Assembly: GCA_038503075.1 (NCBI GenBank)
Contig: JBCAML010000003.1
Coordinates: forward strand, 310,001-374,000
Direction: 5' to 3'
DNA from: Gyromitra esculenta
Taxonomy: Eukaryota > Ascomycota > Pezizomycetes > Pezizales > Discinaceae
Length of the DNA stretch: 64,000 nt
The notes below the pieces were generated by a model. The model was not told where the DNA came from and did not search any database. It saw only the letters and a program-made list of their open reading frames with translations. Positions 1 through 11,367 of this stretch are shown here, piece by piece. The position numbers were made by a program, and so were the translations under genes. Numbering within the stretch: position 1 is the first letter of the stretch; every line of letters starts with the position of its first letter.

Positions 1-2454
1 TTCGATAGAAATGACAGATCTCTCCTCTATGTCCATCCTATCAGTAGAAAAGGTGACGTAGTAAAATGGTCCGAGCTTAGTGGCAGTCGTGTATGAGAGA
101 AAATCCGCGATTTGCCAACTCAATCTTCGAAGCAATACCTACTGTCAGGAATTTGATATCATAATCTTTCGGATACCTCAGATAGCGGGAATAATCATGA
201 TAGCCGTTGGCTCAGGACGCCAAGGCGTATTTCTCAGAAGGAGATTTACAACGAGTAAAAGCGCAAATACTTTTGGGTCCATATAGCAGGTCTACAGATC
301 CTTCGAGATCCATCAAGAGCATGATTAGTTTGTGATAAAAAAAAAGGTGATACTCTTGGTAAAGTATAATGCGACTCCAAAAGCTCTGGCATGTTGCACC
401 TGGGAGAGCGGGAACTAGTTGAAGATATCGATAGACGAAGAAACTTCTATAAAGTTAACATAACTATTACTAGTGTGAGGAGAATGTATAACTCCCTTAA
501 TGTTGCTAGGCAACTGGATGACCGGGTTATCTAGTCTCCAGGAACCAACAATGCTCCCCCTCCTACGCTCCACCATAATAACCCTAGCCCGCGCCCAAAT
601 TACGATACCATCATTCGTCGATTCTGTAGTCAAGACGAGACAAGATTTCTATTCCTCTTTGTCGATTCTCGATACTACGGTGGCGATTATAGTGATGATC
701 TCGGGTTTGATCCTATTGGATAGGGGAAGAGGGAGTGGTGGCGAAGGTACCACAGTGAATAACCCGGAGAACGAGCACTTATATCCAACCCCCCAAGTAA
801 CCCTCCCTGCTCAGCCCCAGTATCAAGATTTGATTTCCCCCTCCGATCCCCTGCTGCGCAAACGCGACTGTTTGCAGCAGTCCGGTTTCATGTGATAATG
901 TACTCGTATTCTCATGACGTTTTTAAAACGGGCTACCTCTGCATCCCATATAAAATAGGTAAGTTCCGGGCAGTTTGTATGATATGCGGACCTAGCCCGT
1001 TTTAAAAACGTCGTGAGAATACGAGTAGAAGCTGATATCACAAACAGTGGTTTAAAAGAACCAGAGTATTAAGAGGTGCTGTTCCAGAAGTTGCTTCCAT
1101 AGGCCCCTAAGGAATAGATCAGTATCCCCTAAATATAGCGAGATGAACCACAAATCTGATGTAAAAATAAAAATAAATAAAACTTACCCAAAATAAATGT
1201 AGCCCTGAGATGAGCCCTACCATGAGGCTGACTGGTTTACCCAAAAGTCATCGATCATTCTCTCAGCAAGTAACAGCAGCGAAAAGCACACCGTATGTGG
1301 GGACCATTGATCCATTTGTAGATAGTAGGGAGAGAGAATAGTGGTGGAAGAGCAGGTAAAACAAAGGGGTGGTAAAGAGAGACACCTGGCCCTACCAATC
1401 ACTCTCTCCCAGGATCGCCCATAAAACAGTGGTCTCCAATACTATACTCTGACACGAACGCGGGCTATGCAAACAAGCGTTCCCATCCACGAAAATTACC
1501 CTTCGGGAAACTCCATAAATCAGTGCCAGCCCATAACACCTCCCTAAACTACGACAAAAACCGAAACAAAGCTGATGAAACACAATCACACCGCATCACT
1601 CGCCCAGCCCTCTACCAATGGAAAAAAATAAAATAACACCCCAGCTGAAAAGAAGACTTAAATCCCGCCACCATTATTGTATTCGGCACCTTGGCCTGTC
1701 TATCCTGCTGTCAACCCCTCCCAACACATACCCAATCACGCGCTAACAAGCGGCTCTACTGTGAGACAGGCTATTGCAGCGTATCGTATCGTCAGAGTGT
1801 GAGATTTATGGGTCGCATTACTATTGGCTCTTTTGGGTTTAGGTGGATATCCTAAATGTGGGGTTGACTATGTGTACCCTTCGTTTTTTACCTATGTAGC
1901 GAGAATCACGATGATGTGACGAGGAAAAAAAGAAACGAGGAGAAATAGGTTACGTATGTATGCACAATACGACCGTACACGTATCAGTAGGACTCAGATG
2001 AATAAGGATGCTAACGATTGTATATTTATGCAGTATGTACTCCTTGACAAATAAAATATGAATTGAAAGAAACATCTCGCTATAAAATGTATACAGCCAA
2101 AGAAAAAGGGAAATACTAAACCACCAACCATGCCGACTCCCGGTGATGTAGAAAAACTTTTAAAAATAAATATATACCACAAAGAATAACCATAAGAAAT
2201 AAGGTGCAAGAAAGAGGACATAAAAACGCAGTAATAGTAAAAAAAAAACTCCTTCCGCGAATCCCAACCAACTACACCGCCCAATCAATAAAACTTGATC
2301 CTAATTATTTATCCACCTAATTCAATTCGATGCCCCTCGCGCCATAACCCGTATGATATAAAAAACAAGAAAACGAACAGTAAGGAAAACGGTAAGAGAC
2401 AACCATCTGTATAGTTATAATTTCGACCAGTCTTTCAGCCAGAAAAACAACAAT
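1..2454. other. Gene-free stretch with one foldback repeat
   Basis: I see no recognisable protein gene. The open frames are short, overlap on both strands and show no family motif. The only clear structure is the inverted repeat at 901-1027, described separately. A-rich runs are frequent between 1140 and 2300. Confidence 0.6.
901..1027. repeat. Foldback (inverted) repeat, MITE-like
   Basis: Two arms of 35 bases at 901-935 and 993-1027 are reverse complements with one mismatch (A at 916 against the G-containing right arm). They are separated by a 57-base spacer. The outer ends both read TA, so the unit could be a small foldback element bounded by TA dinucleotides. No coding capacity. Origin as a transposon is inference; the arms themselves are seen directly. 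Confidence 0.8.
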
Positions 2455-3321
2455 TTAAACATCGTTGATCAACTCCACTGGTGGTCTACTAGTATGAAAG
2501 TTTGCCTGTACGGGGCTGATTGGGCTCCATTCCTCCCCAGAATCAGTGTAGTCATCGACACTAATTGCAGGCATGCTCTTCCCATCCTTCTGCTCCTCCG
2601 GCTCAAACAGCACTACCGAGCTTGCGCTCCTTGGCCGCCTGATACCACCAGGGCTCGTCACGTCCCCCTCTTGCCTATTTTCCTTCAGCCTGCCGTTGCT
2701 GTCATACGGCCTAGTATTGCAGTTCAACTTTGCCAAGGCGTGGGCAAGGTCCTCAGCGACAATTGTGGCATTTGGAGGCGCTTCGTTCTTTAGTTCCCAT
2801 CCCTGAGGTGGGCTTGGTGGGGGCGAGATGAAGAAAAGTTTCTTTGACTCGGGTGCCTGTAGATGTTGATCGATCGGCTGAAGTGGAGTGTGTTCGCCGA
2901 AAAATATACGGGCACGGTCACCCATGATGGATTGGCCATCGAGGGCTTGGCGTACGGTGATAGCCTCATCGGTGGTTGTGAAAGAGCAGACGATGCGTCG
3001 GAAGGATTTGAGGGGCGACCAAGAGATGGTGATGGCGGTGGCGTCGATGCCTTGGCGGAGCTGGGCAAGGTGGACGGGGTTGAATATTTCGATGTTTAGA
3101 AGGCCCTGGATGAAGTGTTAGATATACAGGAAATTGAAGTGGGGATTAGACGAGTGACTTACAGTGATGAGAAGGGTATTTGTGGGAACGGCAGGCTGGG
3201 TGAGGGGTGGGATGTTTGTTAGGTCAAGAGTTAGGTGTGAGCCTCTACTTGATGCCCGCGATCGGGTTGAACTTGTCGGGCTTGTAGGGACGAGCTGGGG
3301 AGATTGTTGAGGAGATTGCAT
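2455..3321 (-). CDS. RCN1: Calcipressin (regulator of calcineurin)
   Basis: Two exons, 3321-3163 and 3105-2455, joined in phase 0 across a GTAAGT...CAG intron, give 269 residues. The N-terminal half is the RRM-like fold of calcipressins; it is preceded by a Ser/Pro-rich leader starting MQSPQQSPQ. The family signature is unmistakable: LQAPESKKLFFISPP followed by PSPPQGWE, the serine-proline repeat that docks to and regulates calcineurin after phosphorylation. A C-terminal SRPPVELIND tail matches the conserved RPP motif near the end of fungal members. The protein modulates the Ca2+/calmodulin phosphatase in the cytoplasm. It is transcribed divergently from RFC5 across a 1.4-kb gap. The start is the first ATG of the open frame; no in-frame upstream alternative is evident. 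Confidence 0.93.
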
Positions 3322-4727
3322 TCTGATGAGTTTGATGAGTTTAGTAGTTGAGACTGTGTTTGCTAAAGAGATGAGATGAGATGAGACTGAGGAGGTGAGG
3401 CTGTTGCTTGGGTTATTAAAGGGTCTTGAGGTAGTTAGCGCTGGTTGTCAAGTTGGCAGCGAGCTTGATTCCAGGATTGAGAGCATGACGGACTACCGAC
3501 TTTATAACAGCAACAGAGCGGCTTATCGAAACAAGTCCGAGACTCCGCCAGCGCCAACGCCAGCGAACGAAAAAAATCACTATCACGCTACCCCGGGACA
3601 GACTCCACCTCAGGAGGGCAGCTCTGGCGCAGCTCTTTGTGTCTCTCTCCGGGTTTCGCTGGCTGTCTCAACCGCTTGCCCATCTGGTTTCCCAGGGCCT
3701 GTTACGCCTGCTGCTGCGACTTGAGGCGCAGCACCGCACCCACTGACTTCCAGCTGGGATCCAGTTGTCTTTGCAAGACCAGCAGGCGGCGAATTGCCAT
3801 TCGCTCGCCAAGCCCGCGTAGATGCAGTGAATGGCGGCACCTTCTCCGCCTGCAGCAAGACCCCTTCGCTGGGTGTGTGATTTTCACACCAATGATTTTC
3901 AGGTCTCTCTGCAAAGTATGGGCCCCAAGGGCGTTAGGCGTAATTTTCATGCTCTCTTCCCTTCTTTTCTTTTTCGCCCAGAATCTTGACACTTAGACTC
4001 AGAATATTCTGTAAAGTAGGCGTAGTTGGCTCGAGTACATGTAGGCGCATAAGTCCAAGTGGGAAGTGCTGTACCCGATATCCATTCTGACATAGCATTT
4101 CCAAGCGAGTATATCCTCCACCTAAGCCATTCCTCGGAGATGGAAAATCCCAGCCAGAGCCTCCCCGACTCTCCTTGCCGTTTACAGGATTTGGCATCTC
4201 CTACTTGCGGCGTTTTCTTTGATCTGGAGTCTGGCATTTCTGCATTCATTTCGCCTCTTCTCTCCAGGCGCCTTACCAAGACATTGTTCCAGAATGCGAA
4301 AAGATGCCAACACCCCTGTCTTCAGCAAGCCCTTGTCTGTAGGCTGTAGCTTGTGTCTTTCCCAGATTTGCAATGCCAAGCGGTGTGTTCGCTTGTCCCA
4401 CGCGCCACACAACCAGCCACGTTTCGGCGTTTCGATTCCCTGACCCGAGATCCCGGGCCTGCACAGCCACATTCGCGCACACGATCTCGTTCACTTTACG
4501 CGTCCCGTGCGTACGCGATTTTCTGACCAGGGATGGTCTTTTTCAATTATCCTCCACAGTCAACAACGCCTCACCCAAATCTCAATCTCAGTCCCTCGTC
4601 CGCAGCACATCTCGTCAACCCTTTTACTCGAGTAAATACAAATAATACACGGGCTACAGTCAACATAGCATAGCATAGCATAGAATAGCCTCGCATAGCG
4701 CCACATAGCACAGCATAACTCAGCAAA
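3322..4727. other. Divergent intergenic region RCN1/RFC5
   Basis: No gene seen; the short open frames on both strands lack family motifs. The region must hold the promoters of both flanking genes. It has one TACATGTA site at 4036-4043 and a short (ATAGC)n run at 4663-4688 just before the RFC5 start codon. Confidence 0.5.
4663..4688. repeat. (ATAGC)n microsatellite
   Basis: About four tandem ATAGC units, then degenerate copies up to about 4718, lie 10-60 bases before the RFC5 ATG. They probably fall in its 5' UTR. Confidence 0.7.
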
Positions 4728-6009
4728 ATGCTCTTCGTGGATAAACACAGACCTCGCTCACTTGAGGCACTGCACGTGAGTCTTTGTCAACTTCCCTGGC
4801 TGACGACATCCGAGCTGTACGCGTTATGTGTGAGTCCAGCGCTTTGCTGACCCGGTTTTCTTCATTCGAAAATAGTACCATGAGGGACTATCCGCAAGAC
4901 TGAAGGCACTGGTACGTTCCATCGTTCTCCCCCCTTTTCCCCAGCACCGCCAACATCTAAGCCAGGCTAACGACTCGGTAGGCACAATCCGGTGATTTCC
5001 CCCACCTCCTAATTTACGGTCCTTCCGGTGCCGGGAAGAAGACTCGAATAGTCGCAACCCTGAAAGAGCTCTATGGCCCTGGTGTCGAGAAAATCAAAAT
5101 CGATTCCCGGGTCTTCCAGACCACCACCAATCGCAAAATCGAGTTCAATATTGTAGCCTCTGTTTACCATCTCGAAATCACCCCGTCCGATGTTGGCAAT
5201 TACGATCGTGTGGTGATCCAATCGCTGCTGAAGGAAGTTGCACAGACGCAGCAGGTTGATCTGGCTGCTAAGCAGCGCTTTAAGGTTGTGGTTATCAATG
5301 AGGCAGATCATCTCACTCGCGATGCACAAGCGGCGCTTAGGAGGACGATGGAGAAATACAGCCCGAATCTTAGGTTGATACTTATCGCGAATAGCACAGC
5401 GAATATTATCGCCCCGATTCGCAGTCGAACATTACTGGTAAGGGTTGCAGCGCCGACAGTGGCGGAGATGGTGGGGGTGATGAAGCACGTTGCAACCATT
5501 GAGAAGTTGGAATGGAACGAGAAATTATCAATTAGGATAGCGGATGAGAGCGGGAGAAATCTAAGAAGAGCATTATTGATGCTCGAGGCGGTTTATGCAC
5601 AGAAGTATGCACTCTTCGCTTCACTTTACTGAAGCAGTCTATGGACTAATAACCTCCCAGTGACACCATCAAAGATAATACCCCCATCCCCCCACCCGAC
5701 TACGAGTCCCTCATCAACCAAATCGCCGACGAGCTCCTCGCCGATCATACTCCGCAGCGTATCCTCTTGGTACGCGCTAAATTCTACGACCTGCTCACGC
5801 ATTGCATTCCGGCGACAGTGATTCTCAAACTGCTGACGTTCAGATTAATCACCAAGATCGACGTTGGGCTGGCAGCGGACGTAATCCAATGGAGTGCATT
5901 CTTCGAACATAGGATACATCTAGGGACTAAGGTGATTTTCCATCTGGAGGCGTTTGTGGCCCGCTTTTTGAGGATTTTGGAAGGCTATTTGATGGATATG
6001 GAGTTTTAG
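4728..6009 (+). CDS. RFC5: Replication factor C subunit (yeast Rfc5 / human RFC3 type)
   Basis: Four exons (4728-4775, 4876-4911, 4982-5604, 5661-6009) give 351 residues, close to the roughly 350 of this family. The start MLFVDKHRP is the typical subunit opening. Walker A GPSGAGKKT lies at residues 41-49. The Walker B equivalent reads INEAD (133-137): the first acidic residue is Asn, as expected for the ATPase-inactive Rfc5 subunit. ITPSDVGN and AQAALRRTMEKYS are RFC hallmarks. The SRC arginine-finger motif reads SRT (176-178). The C-terminal collar contains CIPATVILK and FHLEAFVARF. Within the pentameric clamp loader this subunit helps open PCNA at primer-template junctions. Exon 2 is only 36 nt; all phases agree. 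Confidence 0.96.
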
Positions 6010-9000
6010 ATCGGGGCAATGATGATTTGTGGCTAGACGTAAAACGGAGGAGATAAAAAAAAGTTGGTGTTTGAATAGATGTATTTGTAGTGTTATAATT
6101 TTAGATGGATGGATGTATGCAATGCTTAACGTTTCTTAGTATGCTAGAATAATAACATTAGCGAATCTTCCTATTTGGGTCGCCCGGCAGTCTACGACTA
6201 ATCTATCTATCTTTCTTTTGTCTGGCAGTCTGGATAAACTGAGAATGATCGAGTGATTTTTGATGATTTTAGCGATTTGTGATCAGATATCGGAGGTGCG
6301 TACTATTCAGGAGGCAGATCTTACGGTAATATTTTAGACACGTTGAGGTTCGTTTGCACTGTCACTTGCTGCTCCGCCGCTCCGCCCGCATGCATCTGTT
6401 CCATAACTCTCTCTAGCTACACGTACATGTAGTTCCTATCGTAAATAGAAGCTCTGAGCGACGGTCTGCTGTTCTGGACGTGTCGGTCACTAAATATAGA
6501 TATTACAGGAATATAAATTCCACAGACATAAGCAATATGATTACTGATGACCCCCCCGACCGCACATAACCTTGACCGAATTCCGGGTAGGATATGCTGG
6601 ATAACTAACTACTAAAGGTCCTCGGACCCGAGCCTCTGAACCCCTCCCCCCGACTTTGGGCTTCGGGTGTCGCTCCGAGGGCTGGGCAAGTGAGTAATCC
6701 TCCGCAACGATATTAGAGAAGGAAAGAATTTGGCAGTCAGGAAGATACCAGTGCTTAGAAACCAGCATTAGTTCTCCGGCGCTCGCTGTAAATTAAAGCG
6801 GAGGGTTGTGGGATCAAATCCCGTGCCCCATACTGTAGGTATACCTACATAGTTCCCGGGCCGGATTGGTTTTTGGCAGTTTGTCTAGCAATAATGACCA
6901 AATGAGGACCTGATGTCTAATAATTCGTCGCCATAACCTCCAAGTTTCATGCGGGGATGAAGGGTTATTATTATTATTTATTCTCCAGCGCCCAGAATCG
7001 TGAGCGAGTGATGTGCTATGACCGTATACATACATGTAGTACTTAGTGGACATCCTGGTAGTTCAGTTAATGGGTTATAATATAGCCCAGAATCTCTTCG
7101 AATCTCCTCCGAAGGACATCTTTGCTTTGATATCGTCAGACATTCTTACTACTGAATAACGGTGAAGCTTTGATGAGTACCGTGAGAATACTCGATTGTT
7201 ATTTGTGGAAGTCCAGAGGGTGCAGGTTCAAGCCCTAGGGGAAGATGTGCCACAAGGTGGCGTACTAATCTTTTGCTATAGACATGAATTTGTTTTGGTG
7301 TTTGCTCCGGCACAACGCAGCTCAACCCATTTCTCTCGTAATGTTCGAATTTTTCAAAGATTGTTTTTTGTTTTTCTCCGCGGCTTAGCTTGGGAGCGAC
7401 ATGTTTTCGTTATACAACTCATGACTTAGTCACGAGGAATTTCCGTCTGCTTACTAATGCTGGTTCGTGACCGTGGCCCAAATGAATATGACCACTATTA
7501 GACGCATATTCAAACACCCTCCCGCACTGCGGTTGTACCATAATTTAAACCCATCCAACCAGCGAGGGTAGAGGGAAATATTGCTATGTCCAAAAACCCC
7601 AAACAGCACATAAGGTATCATACGGAAATTATCGGAAGTATCGGAAGCTAGGAATCCTTCCTTATTTAAGAAGAGTCCTTGACCAGTTTGGTGTCAAGGA
7701 CACTGGAAGCAGAAGCCCCCACGTACCCTGTAAGAGCAAGTTAACCACCCGCCCGTCTCAGATCACAACCACTCAAGAGTCTGTTTAAGATTGTCTTTGT
7801 AATTGCAGCATCAACGATATTTCTCCAACACCAACCAATACATATTAATGTCGACTGAGAATCATATGTGTCAAAAAGATCTTTGCTCCCCTTCCACGAT
7901 AGACTAGGATCGTGGCAGCAATCATTGGAAGAATGTGTAGACTGGTGTTGACTCGTTCAAGTCGTTTCGTTACTTGCATTTGTACATGTCGGTAGCCGGA
8001 ATAGAAAGTATCTATTTGCTTTTTATCAAAACCACGAGCCAACGGAAATGAACCAAGTCAAGACTTCCTCGGCTTAGATATATTATTAGTGGATATTAAG
8101 ACGTGTGGAGTAGCCCTAGGGCTATTCTTTTTTTTGCGAAGCAGTCGAACAGCAATCTTGTGTGCTAACGCGATCTGCACTTTTGTGGTTGTAACGTGCC
8201 TCCGAGGAAAGACTCACCATATAAGAGGCCCCCCTTACTTCTCGCAGACAGCGTCATGGCTGTGAGAAGGTTGTTGACATAACAGGAAAGCCTACTCGGG
8301 GTGTCAATGACTGGCAGGTACGTATGCGGCGCAATCTCCCACCAACGTTTTCTTGTCGACTGAGCCCTACGCGCCCCTTTCACCATACAAATTAAATGTA
8401 GTACGGTTTATAAGTACGGTTTATAACTTAACCTGGGCCACTTGGGAGGAAGGAGTTTTAGATTGCTAATATAAAAACAAATGACGGCTTGACCAAGGAA
8501 TCGAGGGCGAGCTGCAAGACAAGTAAGCAACACCACCTAGAGTCACTGAATGTGGAATATTTTAAATAAGGATTTTATCGGCTTGATACTTCTCATACTG
8601 TATACGTAGGGGGCTTGAACAAAAAAAAATCAAAAAAATCCTGAATTAAGGCAAAAACAGATTGCTGATTCGTTGAAACTCTCTACTGTATATCTGATGT
8701 GATTGGTCAAAACTACTTGGTTTTTAAGTGGACTATTCATCCGAGCGGCGCTGCCAACAATAAAATATTTACCGCCCTCTAAACTCGACGATAGCTATCT
8801 TCATACCGTTCTACGGTATGTAAGCTTGAGGAAGAAATATATATGCGTCGAGATTGCTAAGAGGGGGTACGAATCGCATCCGCGAGAAGGTTTATTTCTA
8901 CATAGCTGGTCGTGGCCATAGTGTTTGCTTATTGATTGCTCACGCATCAGTGAGGCTAACTTCAACAAAAACGAAGTGCCACACGAAGCAGGCTGAGGAC

Positions 9001-10588
9001 ATCACATTTCGCAGCAGGTTAACGTTACGGGGGCATCTAAATCAGCATCGTCCAAGCGGTTTGCCTCCGACCGACTACACGCCACCAAGGTTTACAAAAC
9101 TCTATGTATGCGCATATGGTTCACGGTAGACGAAAAACGGGCGGTCACACAAGATGCAGAAGTTTCTACAGTAACGTAATTCATGGTGATCCGAAACTGC
9201 GGGGCTGCAAATATTTTTTTTTTTACTGTTAAGTCACAAGCAGTCACTCCAAAATTCTGGTTAGCTTTTATGGGTGTTAGCCGTTGGTTTTTTATCGAGC
9301 CCGTCGAGGTAGATACATGTATTTACCTGGCGCTAAACCCTAGTAGCAATCATCCTCCGTCAACACAACCGCGCGCTTAACCCATAATCAATTCACCACC
9401 GTTGTTTACTTTATAGCCGTTCTATCTACATATTAGTTACTCTGTAATTTGAAGTTGGATGTGTTGAGTCCTACGGATTGCAGCTTTTGAAATGTCCCGG
9501 TTGCTACCCGTCACAAACCCTTTTTTAGGTGGTAAACATAAATTTAAAAGGAGGGGAAATTCAAGTAACATTGCTTAGTAAAATAGCTCTGTGGAGGGTT
9601 AAAAAGTGGGAGCAAAGGTGAAGCTACATGTACTGTTTAGGGGGGTTTCGTATTACATAGAATCTGAAGGTTTCGCCTACGGAGTGAATCGATACTTCCG
9701 AGTGATCGTCTGTGAACAATACAAACTACATGTACCTGTAGCTTTTCTCTACGAGCATCTGGAGTTGAAGTAATATAAATACCACACCAATCTTAGTTGG
9801 AGGGGAAAGATATATGTAACAATCGAAAAAGACTGCGACTGTTCACTTGGGACTGCTATGCTATAATGTTAACTCGGATAGAAAAGTAACGAGGCTCTGC
9901 TCTAGACTGTCAGATATTGTTGAGAATAAGCGATCCCGAGAGCTTGGGTCGATCGAATGCGGTTGAAGGTTTGTGTATCGCTGCGCATGTTTCACATGTT
10001 TCAAACAACACTTACAACAGTTCCTAGCTTGTTGACAGGATGGTAGCTACATCACACTACATGTACATATGGTAATAAATCCAAGAAAAAAAACAGGTCT
10101 CAAGACGATGCAGCATGGGGAAACTTTGATTTCACATTGAGATGGACTTCGCCGATTTGAGAAAATGTACCCGCTGTCCTTGCATATGATTCTATCAGAT
10201 ATGCAAGAAAAAAGAAAAAAGAAAACACGAAAAGAGATGCATACAGCACCTAACGAAAACAAATTGTAGACTTTTAGATTGAAGAAAGAAGAACGCGAAC
10301 ATCGTAGGTAAAGAGATAGAGAAACACCACGCGCCATCCCCTTCTATTGTGTTATACTCCTGTCCTAAGCCTACTTTTGTTGTGCTAGAGCTCAAAAACC
10401 AAAAGCCATCGAGGATTCGGGAGAGGGGGGGAATCCTAGAAAAATAGAAGAAAAAAACAAAAACTATCCGTATATTTGGGTATTTCGAATCACCTCCACT
10501 TCCGACTCCGATCTTCTACCCGCGCCGAAACCACACCCATCACTCGATTTGCAACACCTACGCAACAGGAGACTGAGTTTAATCCCAT
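6010..10588. other. Gene-poor stretch with dispersed palindromes and tRNA-like fragments
   Basis: No protein gene recognised over 4.6 kb; open frames are short and unconserved-looking. TACATGTA occurs at 6424, 7031, 9314, 9625, 9727 and 10058. Three Pol III B-box-like segments lie close together: GGGATCAAATCCC near 6810, CTTCGAATCTCC near 7100 and GGTTCAAGCCC near 7226. None folds into a complete tRNA by eye. Confidence 0.55.
9625..10065. repeat. Cluster of three TACATGTA palindromes
   Basis: Copies at 9625-9632, 9727-9734 and 10058-10065, each flanked as CTACATGTAC. They are part of the window-wide over-representation of this 8-mer. Function unknown. Confidence 0.7.
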
Positions 10589-11367
10589 CTACCGACTGAG
10601 GCTGCTGCGTTCAATTGCTTCCTGAAGCTCAGGTCGGTTCATTATTCTGAAGCATTCCGTCGCCTCTTTGTATGTCATCCAGCAACGTTTTCGTTTGTTC
10701 ATTTCTGGCCACTCGGATTCCTCTCTCTCTACCCTGAACTCGAAGAAGTAATAGAGCGTACGGGGGCCAGTCCGCTTGTCTCGAATTTCACCAAGTGACC
10801 GCCCGACATTACCAGTAATGCCAGCTTCTTCCCAAGCTTCACCTATATTCGTCAAAGAAAATACATGTCAGCTAGCGAGACTTGGAGGAGATACTGTTGC
10901 TAAAAGGTAATAGAAAAAGGAAGCCTCTGGAGCCTTAGAAGCGCGGAAGAGAGGTAGCGGAACAATGAGGAAAAAAATTTACTTACGAGTTGCGGCTTCT
11001 TCCGCGCTTGGTTCATCCGTTTCATAGCCGCCCTTGGGTAGGACCCAGTGGTTTTTGCGGTGTGTCGATTCAACAACTAGAACTTTCTTCTTGTCTGGCG
11101 AGAGTGCAACGACCCCTGCGACGAGGCGAGATCCATCGACCGCATATCCTAGACACGATAATGACATATAAGCCAAAAGAGCCTTTAAACGCTAACAATA
11201 AAATAATGGGCTGGATATTTGGATCTATGAATTTTTGCTGCTTGGAAAAATACATACTCTGCTTGTTTCTGCCTTGACGGGACTGAAACGCTGTATCTCA
11301 GTATATATACGGAAGCAGTGAAATTTCTTGAGTAAGAACCGACCTCCATGGACCGACTGTGGGCCAT
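10589..11367 (-). CDS. DDP1: Nudix hydrolase: diphosphoinositol polyphosphate phosphohydrolase (Ddp1/Aps1)
   Basis: Four exons (11367-11344, 11282-11258, 11148-10987, 10842-10589) give 154 residues. The first two exons are only 24 and 25 nt. They encode MAHSRSME and SRQGRNKQ, which restore the usual N-terminus before RYAVDGSRLVAGVVAL. The Nudix box runs from GGYETDEPSAEE (from residue 56) to REAWEEAG, split by intron 3; the Pro after DE is usual in the Ddp1 branch. The C-terminus has YYFFEF and RKRCWMTYKEA. The enzyme removes the beta-phosphate from inositol pyrophosphates and hydrolyses diadenosine polyphosphates. Intron 1 has a slightly weak donor (GTCGGT). The short first exons are placed by matching the expected N-terminus. 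Confidence 0.93.
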
